NCBI RefSeq assembly: GCF_003664255.1
Contig: NZ_RCCV01000001.1
Span: forward strand, 1,674,001 to 1,738,000
DNA: 64,000 bases
Origin: Micromonospora sp. M71_S20
Lineage (GTDB): Bacteria; Actinomycetota; Actinomycetes; Mycobacteriales; Micromonosporaceae
Reading direction: 5' to 3'
The position numbers were made by a program, and so were the translations under genes. Of this stretch, positions 11,545-21,425 are shown piece after piece; position 1 is the stretch's first letter; each line of letters starts with the position of its first letter. Under the pieces are notes generated by a model. That model was not told where the DNA came from, searched no databases, and saw nothing but the letters and a program-made list of their open reading frames with translations.

Positions 11545-12525
11545 TCAGCTCAGTCCACCGAAGAGGGTGGTCACCGAGCCGTCGTCGAAGACCTCACGGA
11601 TCGCCCGCGCCAGCAGCGGCGCGATCGACAGCACGGTGATCTTGTCGAGCTGCTTCTCCGGCGGCAGCGGCAGCGTGTTGGTCACCACGACCTCGCTGAT
11701 CGGGCTGTTCTTCAGCCGCTCGGTCGCCGGGTCGGAGAGCAGCGCGTGGGTCGAGGCGACGATGACGTCCGCCGCGCCGGACTCCCGGAGGATGTCCGCC
11801 GCCTTGCAGATCGTGCCGCCCGTGTCGATCATGTCGTCGACGATCAGGCAGACCCGCCCCTCGACCTCACCGACCACCCGGTTCGCCACGACCTGGTTCG
11901 GCTTGAGCGGATCCCGGGTCTTGTGGATGAACGCCAGCGGGCAGCCACCCAACCGGTCCGTCCACCGCTCCGCCACCCGCACCCGGCCCGAGTCCGGCGC
12001 GACCACCGTCATCGGGCGGCCGGCGTACTTGTGCTCGACGTACTCGGCGAGGATGTCCATCGCGAAGAGGTGGTCGACGGGGCCGTCGAAGAACCCCTGG
12101 ATCTGCGCGGTGTGCAGGTCGACGGTGAGGATCCGGTTCGCCCCGGCCGTCTTCAGCAGGTCCGCCACCAGCCGGGCCGAGATCGGCTCCCGGCCGCGGT
12201 GCTTCTTGTCCTGCCGGGCGTACGGGTAGAACGGCAGCACCACGGTGATCCGCTTGGCCGAACCGCGCTTCAGCGCGTCGATCATGATGAGGGTCTCCAT
12301 GACCCACGTGTTGACCCCGTGCGTGACGGACTGCACCACGAAGGCGTCCGAACCGCGCACCGAGTCCTTGAACCGTACGAAGATCTCACCGTTGGCGAAC
12401 TCGTACGCGTCGGCCGGCGTCGGCGCGACGCCGAGCACCTCACCGATCTCCTTGGCCAACTCCGGAAAGCCACGTCCGGAAAAAAGCATCAGGCTCTTGC
12501 GGTTTTCGGCGACGATGCTGCCCAT
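11545..12525 (-). CDS. prs: Ribose-phosphate pyrophosphokinase (PRPP synthase)
   Basis: A 326-residue class I PRPP synthase; it moves pyrophosphate from ATP to ribose 5-phosphate, giving PRPP for nucleotide, histidine and tryptophan synthesis. Recognisable are YARQDKKHRGREPISA (ATP site), DLHTAQIQGFF and the PRPP-binding loop LIVDDMIDTGGTI near residue 225. Start at MGSIVAENRKSLML, with GGGAG upstream. It follows glmU by 55 bp and is in the same operon. Confidence 0.97.
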   Translation of the reverse strand: MGSIVAENRKSLMLFSGRGFPELAKEIGEVLGVAPTPADAYEFANGEIFVRFKDSVRGSDAFVVQSVTHGVNTWVMETLIMIDALKRGSAKRITVVLPFYPYARQDKKHRGREPISARLVADLLKTAGANRILTVDLHTAQIQGFFDGPVDHLFAMDILAEYVEHKYAGRPMTVVAPDSGRVRVAERWTDRLGGCPLAFIHKTRDPLKPNQVVANRVVGEVEGRVCLIVDDMIDTGGTICKAADILRESGAADVIVASTHALLSDPATERLKNSPISEVVVTNTLPLPPEKQLDKITVLSIAPLLARAIREVFDDGSVTTLFGGLS

Positions 12526-12580
12526 GGGCCCGTCTGCTCCCGTTGGTCGGTGGTACCCGGCGGTGGTGGTGGGCCGGGGA

Positions 12581-14116
12581 CTATTCGGTTGCAGTATCCC
12601 CCGCGCCCGAGGCCGACCCGACCGGCTCGGCATCCCCGTGGATTGCCTCACCTTCACTTGCCCGGGATCCCGGCGCCGACGCATCCTCATCGGCCGCCCG
12701 GGCCCGCGCCGCCGCCTCCGCCGAGGCCGTACCGGCCCGCTTGCGGGCCACCCAACCGTCGATGCTGCGCTGCGGCGCACGGGTCACCCCGAGCGCACCC
12801 GGCGGCACGTCCTGCGTGATCGCGCTGCCCGCCGCCACGTACGCCCCGGCGCCCACCTCGACGGGCGCGATGAGGCTGGTGTCGCAGCCGATGAACGCGG
12901 CCTCGCCGACCGTGGTGCGGTGCTTGTTCACCCCGTCGTAGTTCACGAAGATCGTCGCCGCGCCGATGTTCGCCTTCGCGCCGATCGTCGCGTCCCCCAC
13001 GTACGACAGGTGCGGCACCTTCGCGCCCGCGCCCACCTCCGAGTTCTTCACCTCGACGAACGTGCCGACCTTGGCCTTCTCGGCCAGCCGGGCGTCCGGC
13101 CGCAGGTACGCGTACGGCCCGACGCTGGCGCCCGGACCGACCTCCGCGCCCACCGCGTGGCTGCGCAGCACCGTGGCGCCCGGGCCGACGACGGTGTCGA
13201 TCAGCGTCACGTCCGGCCCGACCACGGCGCCCGTGCCGACCACCGTGCCGCCGCGCAGCTGGGTGTTCTGGTCGACCACGGCGTCCCGGTCAAGGGCCAC
13301 CGTCACGTCGATCCAGGTGGTGTCCGGGTCGAGCAGGCTGACCCCGGTACGCATCCACGCCTCGTTGACCCGGTCGCGCAGCAGCCGGCGCAGGGCGGCC
13401 AGCTCAACCCGGTCGTTGCAGCCCAGCGTCTCCACGTGGTCCGCCGCCACGTGCACCGCCACCGGCTCGCCGGCCGAACCCAGCAGGGCGAAGACGTCGG
13501 TCAGGTACTCCTCACCCTGGTCGTTGTCGGTCGACAGCTTGCCCAGCGCGTCGCGCAGCCGGGCGGCGTCGAACGCGTAGATGCCGGCGTTGATCTCCCG
13601 GATCGCCCGCTGCGCCCCGGTCGCGTCGCGCTCCTCGACGATCTGCTCGAGCCGCCCGTCGGCGTCGCGCACGATCCGGCCCAGGCCGGTCGGGTCGGGC
13701 ACCTCGGCGGCGAGGACGGTCGCCGCCGCGCCCGCGCCCTCGTGCGCCTCCACGAGCGCGGCCACCGTCTCCGGGCGCAGCAGCGGCACGTCGCCATTGA
13801 TGACGACCACGGTGCCGGTGGCCTCCGGCGCGGCGTCCAGCGCGATCCGGACGGCGTGCCCGGTGCCGAGCTGCTCGGCCTGGAGCACCGGGGTGGCGTC
13901 GGGGGCGATCTCGGCGAGGTGCGCGCGGACCTGGTCGGCGCCGTGGCCCACCACGACCACGGTGCGGTCCGCGGCCAGCGGCGCGGCGGCGGCGAGCACG
14001 TGGCCGACGAGGGTACGGCCGAGCAGCGGGTGCAGCACCTTGGGCAGCGCCGACTTCATCCGCTTGCCCTCACCGGCGGCGAGCACGACAACGGTGCGGA
14101 GGTGGGGCTGGGACAC
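12581..14116 (-). CDS. glmU: Bifunctional GlcNAc-1-P uridyltransferase / glucosamine-1-P acetyltransferase
   Basis: A 511-residue enzyme making UDP-N-acetylglucosamine for peptidoglycan. The N-terminal uridyltransferase has VVVLAAGEGKRMKSALPKVL; the C-terminal half is a left-handed beta-helix of hexapeptide repeats (about residues 250-450) with the acetyltransferase site stretch around GDATIGAKANIGAATIFVNY. The last 60 residues are a low-complexity Ala/Glu tail of unknown role. The GTG start has GGGAG 8 nt upstream; an ATG at 14158 is the alternative. It heads the glmU-prs-rplY-pth operon; TAGCAT (14157-14162, minus) is a possible -10. Confidence 0.96.
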   Translation of the reverse strand: MSQPHLRTVVVLAAGEGKRMKSALPKVLHPLLGRTLVGHVLAAAAPLAADRTVVVVGHGADQVRAHLAEIAPDATPVLQAEQLGTGHAVRIALDAAPEATGTVVVINGDVPLLRPETVAALVEAHEGAGAAATVLAAEVPDPTGLGRIVRDADGRLEQIVEERDATGAQRAIREINAGIYAFDAARLRDALGKLSTDNDQGEEYLTDVFALLGSAGEPVAVHVAADHVETLGCNDRVELAALRRLLRDRVNEAWMRTGVSLLDPDTTWIDVTVALDRDAVVDQNTQLRGGTVVGTGAVVGPDVTLIDTVVGPGATVLRSHAVGAEVGPGASVGPYAYLRPDARLAEKAKVGTFVEVKNSEVGAGAKVPHLSYVGDATIGAKANIGAATIFVNYDGVNKHRTTVGEAAFIGCDTSLIAPVEVGAGAYVAAGSAITQDVPPGALGVTRAPQRSIDGWVARKRAGTASAEAAARARAADEDASAPGSRASEGEAIHGDAEPVGSASGAGDTATE

Positions 14117-14221
14117 GACACGGGCTCCCGTCGGGACGGCGAACAGTCTCGCGGCCATGCTAACCAGACGGCGAGCCGCCGTTCGGCACGGCCACACGAA
14201 TGCCGGGAGATGCGGTGTGAG

Positions 14222-14293
14222 CTGGGGTGCCTGGATTCGAACCAGGAGCTCAAGGCTCCAAAGGCCTGCGGGTTGCCGTTACCCCACACCCCA
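14222..14293 (-). tRNA. tRNA-Gln (anticodon TTG)
   Basis: 72 nt fold into a full cloverleaf on the minus strand. The acceptor TGGGGTG pairs with CACCCCA, the T arm is CCTGG-TTCGAAT-CCAGG, and the anticodon loop CTTTGGA puts TTG at positions 34-36. The discriminator is G, as expected for glutamine tRNA. CCA is not encoded. Its 5' end is 7 nt from the stop codon of the HTH/LAGLIDADG gene, so its promoter must lie within or before that gene. Confidence 0.95.
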
Positions 14294-14300
14294 TAAAATG

Positions 14301-15167
14301 TCAAGCGTCGCTTGCCGTCAATTCCGGTTCGCGCCGCCCGACGGTCTGGAACAGCTCGGCGATCATACCTTCGATCCGCCAGTAGAGCTCGCGGCTGCGG
14401 GGCACGGTGATCACCAGGCAGCCACGATAGTCGTCCCCGACGTTGCGCCGCACCGTGGCCGCACGGTGTTTTTTGAGATTGGCGCGCTGGAAACGCTCGA
14501 CCGGCAGGTCGAGTTTCCGCACCCACCATTTCACCGCCGCGTCGAGGTCGGCCGTCTCGTGGATGCTGACGCGATAGCCGGGGACGGCCCGATCGATCCC
14601 GCACACCTCAAGGAAACGCAGGAAGAGCGCGAGCAGCCCCGGATCGCTGTTGACGAACTGGAGGCGGTCGTCGCGCCGCCACGGCTTCGACTTCGTCCCC
14701 TCACACCAGTAGACCGCCGCACCGAGGAGCAGGAGATCCCGGTCGGCGAGCGACCCGACCAGGCCGGCCGCCCGCTCGCGCTCCGCAGCCCGGGCCGCGT
14801 CGCGGGCCGCGCGGTGCGCCGCCCACCGCGCCTCGGTCATCAGCGCCGCATGGGCCCGGCGGCGCTCGGCGCCCGGCCCTTCCTCGGCCAACGGCAGGTG
14901 CCGGACCCACTGGTAGGCGGTCGACTTCGCCACGCCGAGCTGACGGGCGATGTCGTTGACGGAGTGCCCCTCGGCGCGCAGCTCGACCGCCGCCGCTCTG
15001 AGATCGTCCTTGGCGTTGGGTCGGCGGGACCGCTCGGGCGCCGGAACGCCCCGGAGCAACTCGTGGACGCGGTTGCGGCCGAGCCCCGTGCGCGCCCGGA
15101 TCTCCCGGACGGAAAGCTGCTCGGCGGTGCGCAGCCGCCGCACCTCGTCGGCGATCGGATCGGTCAT
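14301..15167 (-). CDS. Double helix-turn-helix protein with LAGLIDADG-like domain
   Basis: A 288-residue protein in two parts. Residues 1-95 carry two helix-turn-helix units (SVREIRARTGLGRNRVHELL at 19-38 and SVNDIARQLGVAKSTAYQWV at 69-88), like a resolvase or transposase DNA-binding end. After an Ala/Arg-rich linker, residues 146-270 resemble a single LAGLIDADG homing-endonuclease domain: LGAAVYWCEG at 149-158 places the acidic residue as Glu156, followed by FVNSDPGLLALFLRFL and a basic LKKH. Homing endonucleases and WhiA-type regulators share this fold, so cleavage or pure regulation are both possible. The ATG has no strong ribosome site. It runs straight into tRNA-Gln. Confidence 0.7.
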   Translation of the reverse strand: MTDPIADEVRRLRTAEQLSVREIRARTGLGRNRVHELLRGVPAPERSRRPNAKDDLRAAAVELRAEGHSVNDIARQLGVAKSTAYQWVRHLPLAEEGPGAERRRAHAALMTEARWAAHRAARDAARAAERERAAGLVGSLADRDLLLLGAAVYWCEGTKSKPWRRDDRLQFVNSDPGLLALFLRFLEVCGIDRAVPGYRVSIHETADLDAAVKWWVRKLDLPVERFQRANLKKHRAATVRRNVGDDYRGCLVITVPRSRELYWRIEGMIAELFQTVGRREPELTASDA

Positions 15168-15242
15168 GAGCAGCAGCTTAGAACAGGCGTACGACACTCC
15201 AGACATTCATTCCCGACGCTGTCCCGTGCGCACGCGGGGAAC

Positions 15243-15267
15243 CTAAGTTACGGTGACGTAGGCGTAG
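15243..15267. promoter_or_regulatory. Candidate operator upstream of the acyl desaturase
   Basis: CTAAGTTACG and CGTAGGCGTAG flank GTGA, with a core TACG-GTGA-CGTA inverted repeat. It lies 34-58 bp before the desaturase start. TAGCTT (15265-15270) just after it could be a -10. A TetR gene lies downstream of the desaturase, making a TetR operator plausible but unproven. Confidence 0.4.
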
Positions 15268-15300
15268 CTTCGTGATCATCGCGTCCCTCTGCGAGGTGCC

Positions 15301-16257
15301 ATGTCCGCCACGTCCCTCGACCCGACCGCCGGCCCGAAGCCCCTCACCCAGGGCACCCAGTCGCGGGGCATCCTCATCGCCCTCTGGGCGTTCGTGGTGA
15401 TCCCCTTCCTGGCCCTCCTCGCCGCCGTACCGGTCGCCTGGGGTGGCTGGCTGAGCTGGACCGACGTGGCCGTCACCGGGTTCTGGTACGTGGTATCCGG
15501 GCTGGGCATCACGGTCGGCTACCACCGGTACTTCACGCACGGGTCGTTCAAGGCGAAGCGCTGGCTGCGGATCGCGCTGGCGGTGTCCGGCTCACTCGCG
15601 GTGCAGGGCGAGATCATCCAGTGGGTGGCCGACCACCGGCGCCACCACGCCTTCTCCGACCTGGAGGGCGACCCGCACTCGCCCTGGCGGTTCGGGGAGA
15701 GCGTCCGCGGCCTGACGAAGGGCCTGTTCCACGCGCACGTCGGCTGGCTCTTCGGCCGCGAGCTGTCCAACCGGAAGCGGTTCGCCCCGGACCTGCTCGC
15801 CGACCGGGACATCACCCGGGTGGACCGGCTGTTTCCGCTGCTGGTGGTGGTCTCGGTGCTCGGCCCCGCGCTGATGGGCGGCCTGCTCACCTGGTCGTGG
15901 CGGGGAGCGCTGTCCGCGCTCTTCTGGGCCGGCCTGGTGCGCATCGCGCTCCTGCACCACGTGACCTGGTCCATCAACTCCGTCTGCCACGTCTACGGGG
16001 AGCGGCCGTTCGCGATGCGCCAGGGCGACCGCGCGTCGAACTTCTGGCCGCTGGCGATCGTGTCGTTCGGCGAGAGCTGGCACAACCTGCACCACTCCGA
16101 CCCGACCAGCGCCCGGCACGGCGTACTGCGCGGCCAGGTGGACATCTCGGCCCGGGTGATCTGGCTGTTCGAGAAGCTCGGCGCGGCGTGGGACGTGCGC
16201 TGGCCGAAGCCCGAGCGCATCACGGCGAAGCTCGTGGAACCGGCCGCCGGGCGGTAG
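15301..16257 (+). CDS. Acyl-CoA / fatty acid desaturase
   Basis: A 318-residue membrane di-iron desaturase that puts a cis double bond into acyl chains. All three histidine boxes are present: HRYFTH at 75-80, HRRHH at 112-116 and HNLHH at 261-265. Four hydrophobic segments are visible (about 22-44, 48-66, 175-195 and 205-225). The ATG is preceded by GAGGT. It is transcribed away from the LAGLIDADG-like gene; a palindromic motif lies in the shared upstream region and a TetR gene follows. Confidence 0.92.
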   Translation: MSATSLDPTAGPKPLTQGTQSRGILIALWAFVVIPFLALLAAVPVAWGGWLSWTDVAVTGFWYVVSGLGITVGYHRYFTHGSFKAKRWLRIALAVSGSLAVQGEIIQWVADHRRHHAFSDLEGDPHSPWRFGESVRGLTKGLFHAHVGWLFGRELSNRKRFAPDLLADRDITRVDRLFPLLVVVSVLGPALMGGLLTWSWRGALSALFWAGLVRIALLHHVTWSINSVCHVYGERPFAMRQGDRASNFWPLAIVSFGESWHNLHHSDPTSARHGVLRGQVDISARVIWLFEKLGAAWDVRWPKPERITAKLVEPAAGR

Positions 16258-16486
16258 AGCGGGCGATGGGCGCGGAGGTCGCCTGGCAGGATGGCCGGGT
16301 GACCGAGCGAAGCGGGTGCGGCGCCGGGTGGCCCGGCGGCACGGGGGCGGGGCCCGACGCGGATACGGTCGCAGGGGGCGGCGGCGCCACCCGACCGACG
16401 ACCGGCGAGGGGACGACGTGACCCAGCACGGCGGCGGCACCATCGGACGACAGGGCGTCACCGAGCGCCGGCGGAGTGACGAGAAC

Positions 16487-17176
16487 ATGGCGGATGTCCC
16501 TGGCAGCGACGGCACGACCGGCCGGCGGCGGGCGGTTCCCGCCGCGGCCCCCAAACCCTCCTCACGCGTACGCATGTCGGCGGCCCAGCGCCGGGAGCAG
16601 CTGATCTCGACCGCCCGGCAGATCTTCGCCGAGCGCGGCTTCGACGCCACCTCCATCGAGGAGGTGGCGGCCCGCGCGAAGGTCTCCAAGCCGGTGGTCT
16701 ACGAGCACTTCGGCGGCAAGGAGGGGCTCTACGCGGTGGTGGTGGACCGGGAGGTCCGCGCCCTGCTGGACCGGATCACCACGGCCCTGACCGCCGGGCA
16801 CCCGCGCGAGTTGCTGGAGCAGGCGGCGCTGGCCCTGCTGACGTACATCGAGGAGGAGACCAGCGGCTTCCGGGTGCTGGTGCGGGAGTCGCCGGTGCTG
16901 TCGGCGGCGGGCAACTTCAGCAGCGTGATGAACGACGTGGCGCACCAGGTGGAGCACATCCTGGGCGCCGAGTTCTCCAGCCGGGGCTACGACCCGAAGC
17001 TGGCCGAGCTCTACTCGCAGGCGCTGGTGGGGATGGTGGCGCTGACCGGCCGCTGGTGGCTGGAGGTGCGCAAGCCGCGCAAGGAGACGGTGGCGGCGCA
17101 CCTGGTCAACCTGGCCTGGAGCGGGCTGTCGCACCTGGAGGCGAAGCCGAGCCTGATCACGGTGCGGGGCCGCTGA
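16487..17176 (+). CDS. TetR-family transcriptional regulator
   Basis: A 229-residue regulator with the TetR DNA-binding domain at residues 32-80; the helix-turn-helix is TSIEEVAARAKVSKPVVYEHF. The rest is the variable ligand-binding, dimerising domain. The first 30 residues are disordered. A GTG at 16418 with GAGGGG 5 nt upstream is a credible longer start (23 more residues). The desaturase gene 230 bp upstream on the same strand is the obvious candidate target, hence a sensor of fatty acids or acyl-CoA is an inference. Confidence 0.88.
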   Translation: MADVPGSDGTTGRRRAVPAAAPKPSSRVRMSAAQRREQLISTARQIFAERGFDATSIEEVAARAKVSKPVVYEHFGGKEGLYAVVVDREVRALLDRITTALTAGHPRELLEQAALALLTYIEEETSGFRVLVRESPVLSAAGNFSSVMNDVAHQVEHILGAEFSSRGYDPKLAELYSQALVGMVALTGRWWLEVRKPRKETVAAHLVNLAWSGLSHLEAKPSLITVRGR

Positions 17177-17187
17177 CCTGACGTCGG

Positions 17188-17664
17188 TCAGCGGCCGTGG
17201 GCCTCGGAGACCGGGTGGTGCCGGAGCCGCCGTTCCTCCTCGGCGTGCTCGTCGGTGCCGACCTTGTCGTACAGGCCGGTGCCGAGCAGGAGCAGGCCGA
17301 AGAGCATCGACACGATGACCGTGGACATCGAGAAGTTGAGGAAGTTGGCCTCGGTCTGGAGCACGGCCATCATGAGGATGCTGGTGACCAGGAAGACGAC
17401 CCCGGCGGTCAGGTTCATGTAGTGGCCGAGGTTGCCGCGCCGTGACGCCCCGACGATGAGCACGATCCCGAAGGCGACGGAGGCCAACGAGAAGGCCAGG
17501 TTGGTGCGGAGCCCGAGGGCCCAGTTGTCGCCCCGGTCGAAGAGCGGGTCGCCCGCCGTCAGGGCGACGCCCCAGACCCCGAAGACCAGGATGTAGAGCC
17601 CCACCAGGCCGGCGAGGACCCGGTAGACCGGCCGTGCCGGATGGTTCACGGGAAAGTGCGGCAT
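17188..17664 (-). CDS. DUF4383 four-helix membrane protein, copy 1
   Basis: A 158-residue protein with four transmembrane helices and the N-terminal signature PVNHPARPVYRVLAGLVGLY of DUF4383. The family is common in actinobacteria and has no known function. The tail is charged (EHAEEERRLRHHPVSEAHGR). GGAGGGG lies just before the ATG. A paralogue lies 236 bp upstream on the same strand. Confidence 0.88.
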   Translation of the reverse strand: MPHFPVNHPARPVYRVLAGLVGLYILVFGVWGVALTAGDPLFDRGDNWALGLRTNLAFSLASVAFGIVLIVGASRRGNLGHYMNLTAGVVFLVTSILMMAVLQTEANFLNFSMSTVIVSMLFGLLLLGTGLYDKVGTDEHAEEERRLRHHPVSEAHGR

Positions 17665-17815
17665 GACCCCTCCACCAATCAGGACATTAACCCCGATTGT
17701 CCCCCGGAGGAGGTCATCCGTCCGCCGAACCGCCCAAGGCGCACCCGACAACGGGCGGAATGAAAAGATCCCACCCCACCGGGCCGCGACGGCCGGGACG
17801 GAGCGGGACCACGTC

Positions 17816-17889
17816 GGTTCTCGCCGGAGCCCGACCCGCGCAGGGATCAGGCCTGACCGCCCGGAGCGGGTCGGGCTCCGGCGAAAACC
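17816..17889. repeat. 24-bp inverted repeat between the DUF4383 paralogues
   Basis: Arms 17816-17839 and 17866-17889 are complementary over 24 bp with one mismatch; the 26-nt loop contains the palindrome TCAGGCCTGA. It lies just beyond the stop of the upstream paralogue, so it can act as a terminator, but it is longer than other terminators here and may be a small mobile or dispersed element. Confidence 0.75.
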
Positions 17890-17900
17890 CACCAAACCAC

Positions 17901-18356
17901 TCAGAGCACGAGGCGGGCCTTCTGCCAGGCCTCCTGCTCCTCCTCCGAGCCGACCTTGCCGTACATGCCGACCATCAGCAGGACCAGGCTGACCACCATC
18001 AGCGCGATGACGGTGAAGATGCTGAAGTTGAAGATGTTGGCCTCGGTCTGGATGAAGGCGAGGCCGGCGAGGCTGATCACCATGAGGGCGTACGCCAGCC
18101 ACTGGTTGATCATGACGTCGATGTTGCGGCCGATCGCGGTGCCGGCCAGCACCGCGGCCCCCAGCAGGGCGCTGAGCAGCGAGAAACCGAGGTTCGTGCC
18201 CTGGCCGAGGACCTGGGTGTCATCCTGGGCGAGGGCCTCGTTGCCGGCGCTCGCGATGATGCCGAGCACGCCGAAGGCCACCAGGTACAGACCGGTCAGC
18301 CCGCCGATCGCCCGGTAGACCGGCCGCGCGGGGTGGTTGACGGGGGTGTGGGCCAT
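17901..18356 (-). CDS. DUF4383 four-helix membrane protein, copy 2
   Basis: A 151-residue paralogue of the neighbouring gene, with the same start PVNHPARPVYRAIGGLTGLY and four membrane helices. The loop regions differ (GNEALAQDDTQVLGQGTNLG), and the tail is shorter (SEEEQEAWQKARLVL). GGAG lies 8 nt before the ATG. Function unknown. The pair arose by duplication. Confidence 0.88.
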   Translation of the reverse strand: MAHTPVNHPARPVYRAIGGLTGLYLVAFGVLGIIASAGNEALAQDDTQVLGQGTNLGFSLLSALLGAAVLAGTAIGRNIDVMINQWLAYALMVISLAGLAFIQTEANIFNFSIFTVIALMVVSLVLLMVGMYGKVGSEEEQEAWQKARLVL

Positions 18357-18469
18357 GTCTGAGTCTCCAACGCCGTTCGGGTGAGGGGTCGCCGACGATT
18401 GTCCCGCACCCCGAGGTGTGACGCCGCACACGGGGGCCTCCCCGTGCGGCGCCGCGACCAGGGAGCGGC

Positions 18470-20275
<1,806 letters not shown>

Positions 20276-20295
20276 GACCTCACCTCCCATGATCA

Positions 20296-20330
20296 AGGCG
20301 TCCCGGTGCCGGCCGGCACCTGGGACGCCT
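20296..20330 (-). terminator. Strong hairpin 20 nt upstream of the ABC-F start
   Basis: AGGCGTCCC and GGTGCCGG (20296-20312) pair with CCGGCACC and GGGACGCCT (20313-20330) with one bulged T, giving a 17-bp stem with almost no loop. It sits between ispE and the ABC-F ribosome site, so it could end the ispE transcript or work as an attenuator of the ABC-F gene. Confidence 0.6.
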
Positions 20331-20458
20331 GAGCCTCCCAGCGTACGCGGACCGCCGCGCCGGCCGCCGGGCGCGGGCTCCCGCGATCCCGCACCCGGCG
20401 CCCCCGGGAGAGGCGGTGCCCGGGGCCGGGGGCGCGGGGTCGGGGAAGGGTGGGCTGG

Positions 20459-21415
20459 TCAGACGATCCGCGCGCCGGGCACCGGCCCGTGGGCGGTACG
20501 CGCCTCGCGGCACACGTCGGCGGACGTCAGCTCCGCGGCGATGCGCTCGGCGTCGGCGGCGTCCGCGGCGAGGAAGACGCAGGTCGGCCCCGAACCGGAG
20601 ACGATGCCGGCCAGCGCGCCGGCCGCCTCGCCGGCCTTCAGCGTCTCCGCCAGCGACGGGCGCATGGCCAGGGCGGCGTCCTGGAGGTCGTTGCCGAGGG
20701 CCGCGGCGAGCACCCGCGGGTCCCGCTGGCGCAGCGCGGCGAAGAGCGCGTCGGTGCTGCCCAGCGGCTCACCTGCGGTGCCGGCCTCGCGCAGCCGGTC
20801 CAGTTCCCGGTAGGCGGCCGGGGTGGAGATGCCGCCGTCGGCGACGGCCACGACCCAGTGCCAGGTGATGGGGCGGGCCAGCACGGGGCTGACGGACTCG
20901 CCCCGGCCGGTGCCGAGCGCGGTGCCGCCCTGGATCAGGAACGGCACGTCGGAGCCGAGGTCGGCGGCGATCCGGGCCAGCTCGTCGCGGGACAGCCCGG
21001 TCCCCCAGAGCGTGTCGCAGGCGACCAGCGCCGCGGCCGCGTCGGCGCTGCCCCCGGCCAGCCCACCGGCCAGCGGGATCTGCTTGCGCAGGTGCAGCCG
21101 GGCGTGCGGCGGCACCCCGGCGTAGCCGGCGAGGGCGTGGGCCGCCCGGATGGCCAGGTTGGTGTCGTCCAGGGCCAGCTCGCCGGTGCCCTCGCCCTCC
21201 ATGGTGAGGGTGAGCGTGTCGCCCCGGCGGGCGGTCAGCTCGTCGTGGATGGAGATCGCGTGGTAGACGGTGTTGAGCTCGTGGTAGCCGTCGCGGCGCA
21301 GCGGTCCCACCCCGAGATGCAGGTTGACCTTGGCGGGCACCCGGACCCGCACCGGTCCGCTGGCGCCGCGCCGCCGCTGCTCGTCCTCGTCGTCCGGTCC
21401 CCAGGCCTCGGTCAC
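20459..21415 (-). CDS. ispE: 4-diphosphocytidyl-2-C-methyl-D-erythritol kinase
   Basis: A 318-residue GHMP kinase of the non-mevalonate isoprenoid pathway; it phosphorylates the 2-hydroxyl of CDP-methylerythritol. Residues VPAKVNLHLGV (substrate), IPLAGGLAGGSADAAAAL (ATP loop about 113-130) and the C-terminal VSGSGPTCVFL are present. Length is normal. The GTG start is 10 nt after the rsmA stop, so rsmA-ispE are one operon, a classical arrangement. Confidence 0.96.
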   Translation of the reverse strand: MTEAWGPDDEDEQRRRGASGPVRVRVPAKVNLHLGVGPLRRDGYHELNTVYHAISIHDELTARRGDTLTLTMEGEGTGELALDDTNLAIRAAHALAGYAGVPPHARLHLRKQIPLAGGLAGGSADAAAALVACDTLWGTGLSRDELARIAADLGSDVPFLIQGGTALGTGRGESVSPVLARPITWHWVVAVADGGISTPAAYRELDRLREAGTAGEPLGSTDALFAALRQRDPRVLAAALGNDLQDAALAMRPSLAETLKAGEAAGALAGIVSGSGPTCVFLAADAADAERIAAELTSADVCREARTAHGPVPGARIV

Positions 21416-21425
21416 GGGCGTCAGC

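Noticed and set aside
8726..14127. Shared GAGCCCGTGTC just before the starts of cysD and glmU
   Set aside because: Eleven matching bases at two sites are suggestive but can be chance at this GC content, and no regulator links the genes.
14299..14304. Perfect -35 TTGACA at the stop of the LAGLIDADG-like gene as the tRNA-Gln promoter
   Set aside because: The -10 at 17 bp would fall inside the tRNA D arm, so the transcript would start too late.
14200..15300. Genomic island or prophage at tRNA-Gln
   Set aside because: No integrase and no repeat of the tRNA 3' end; the odd gene lies on the 5' side, which integrases of tRNA sites do not usually use.
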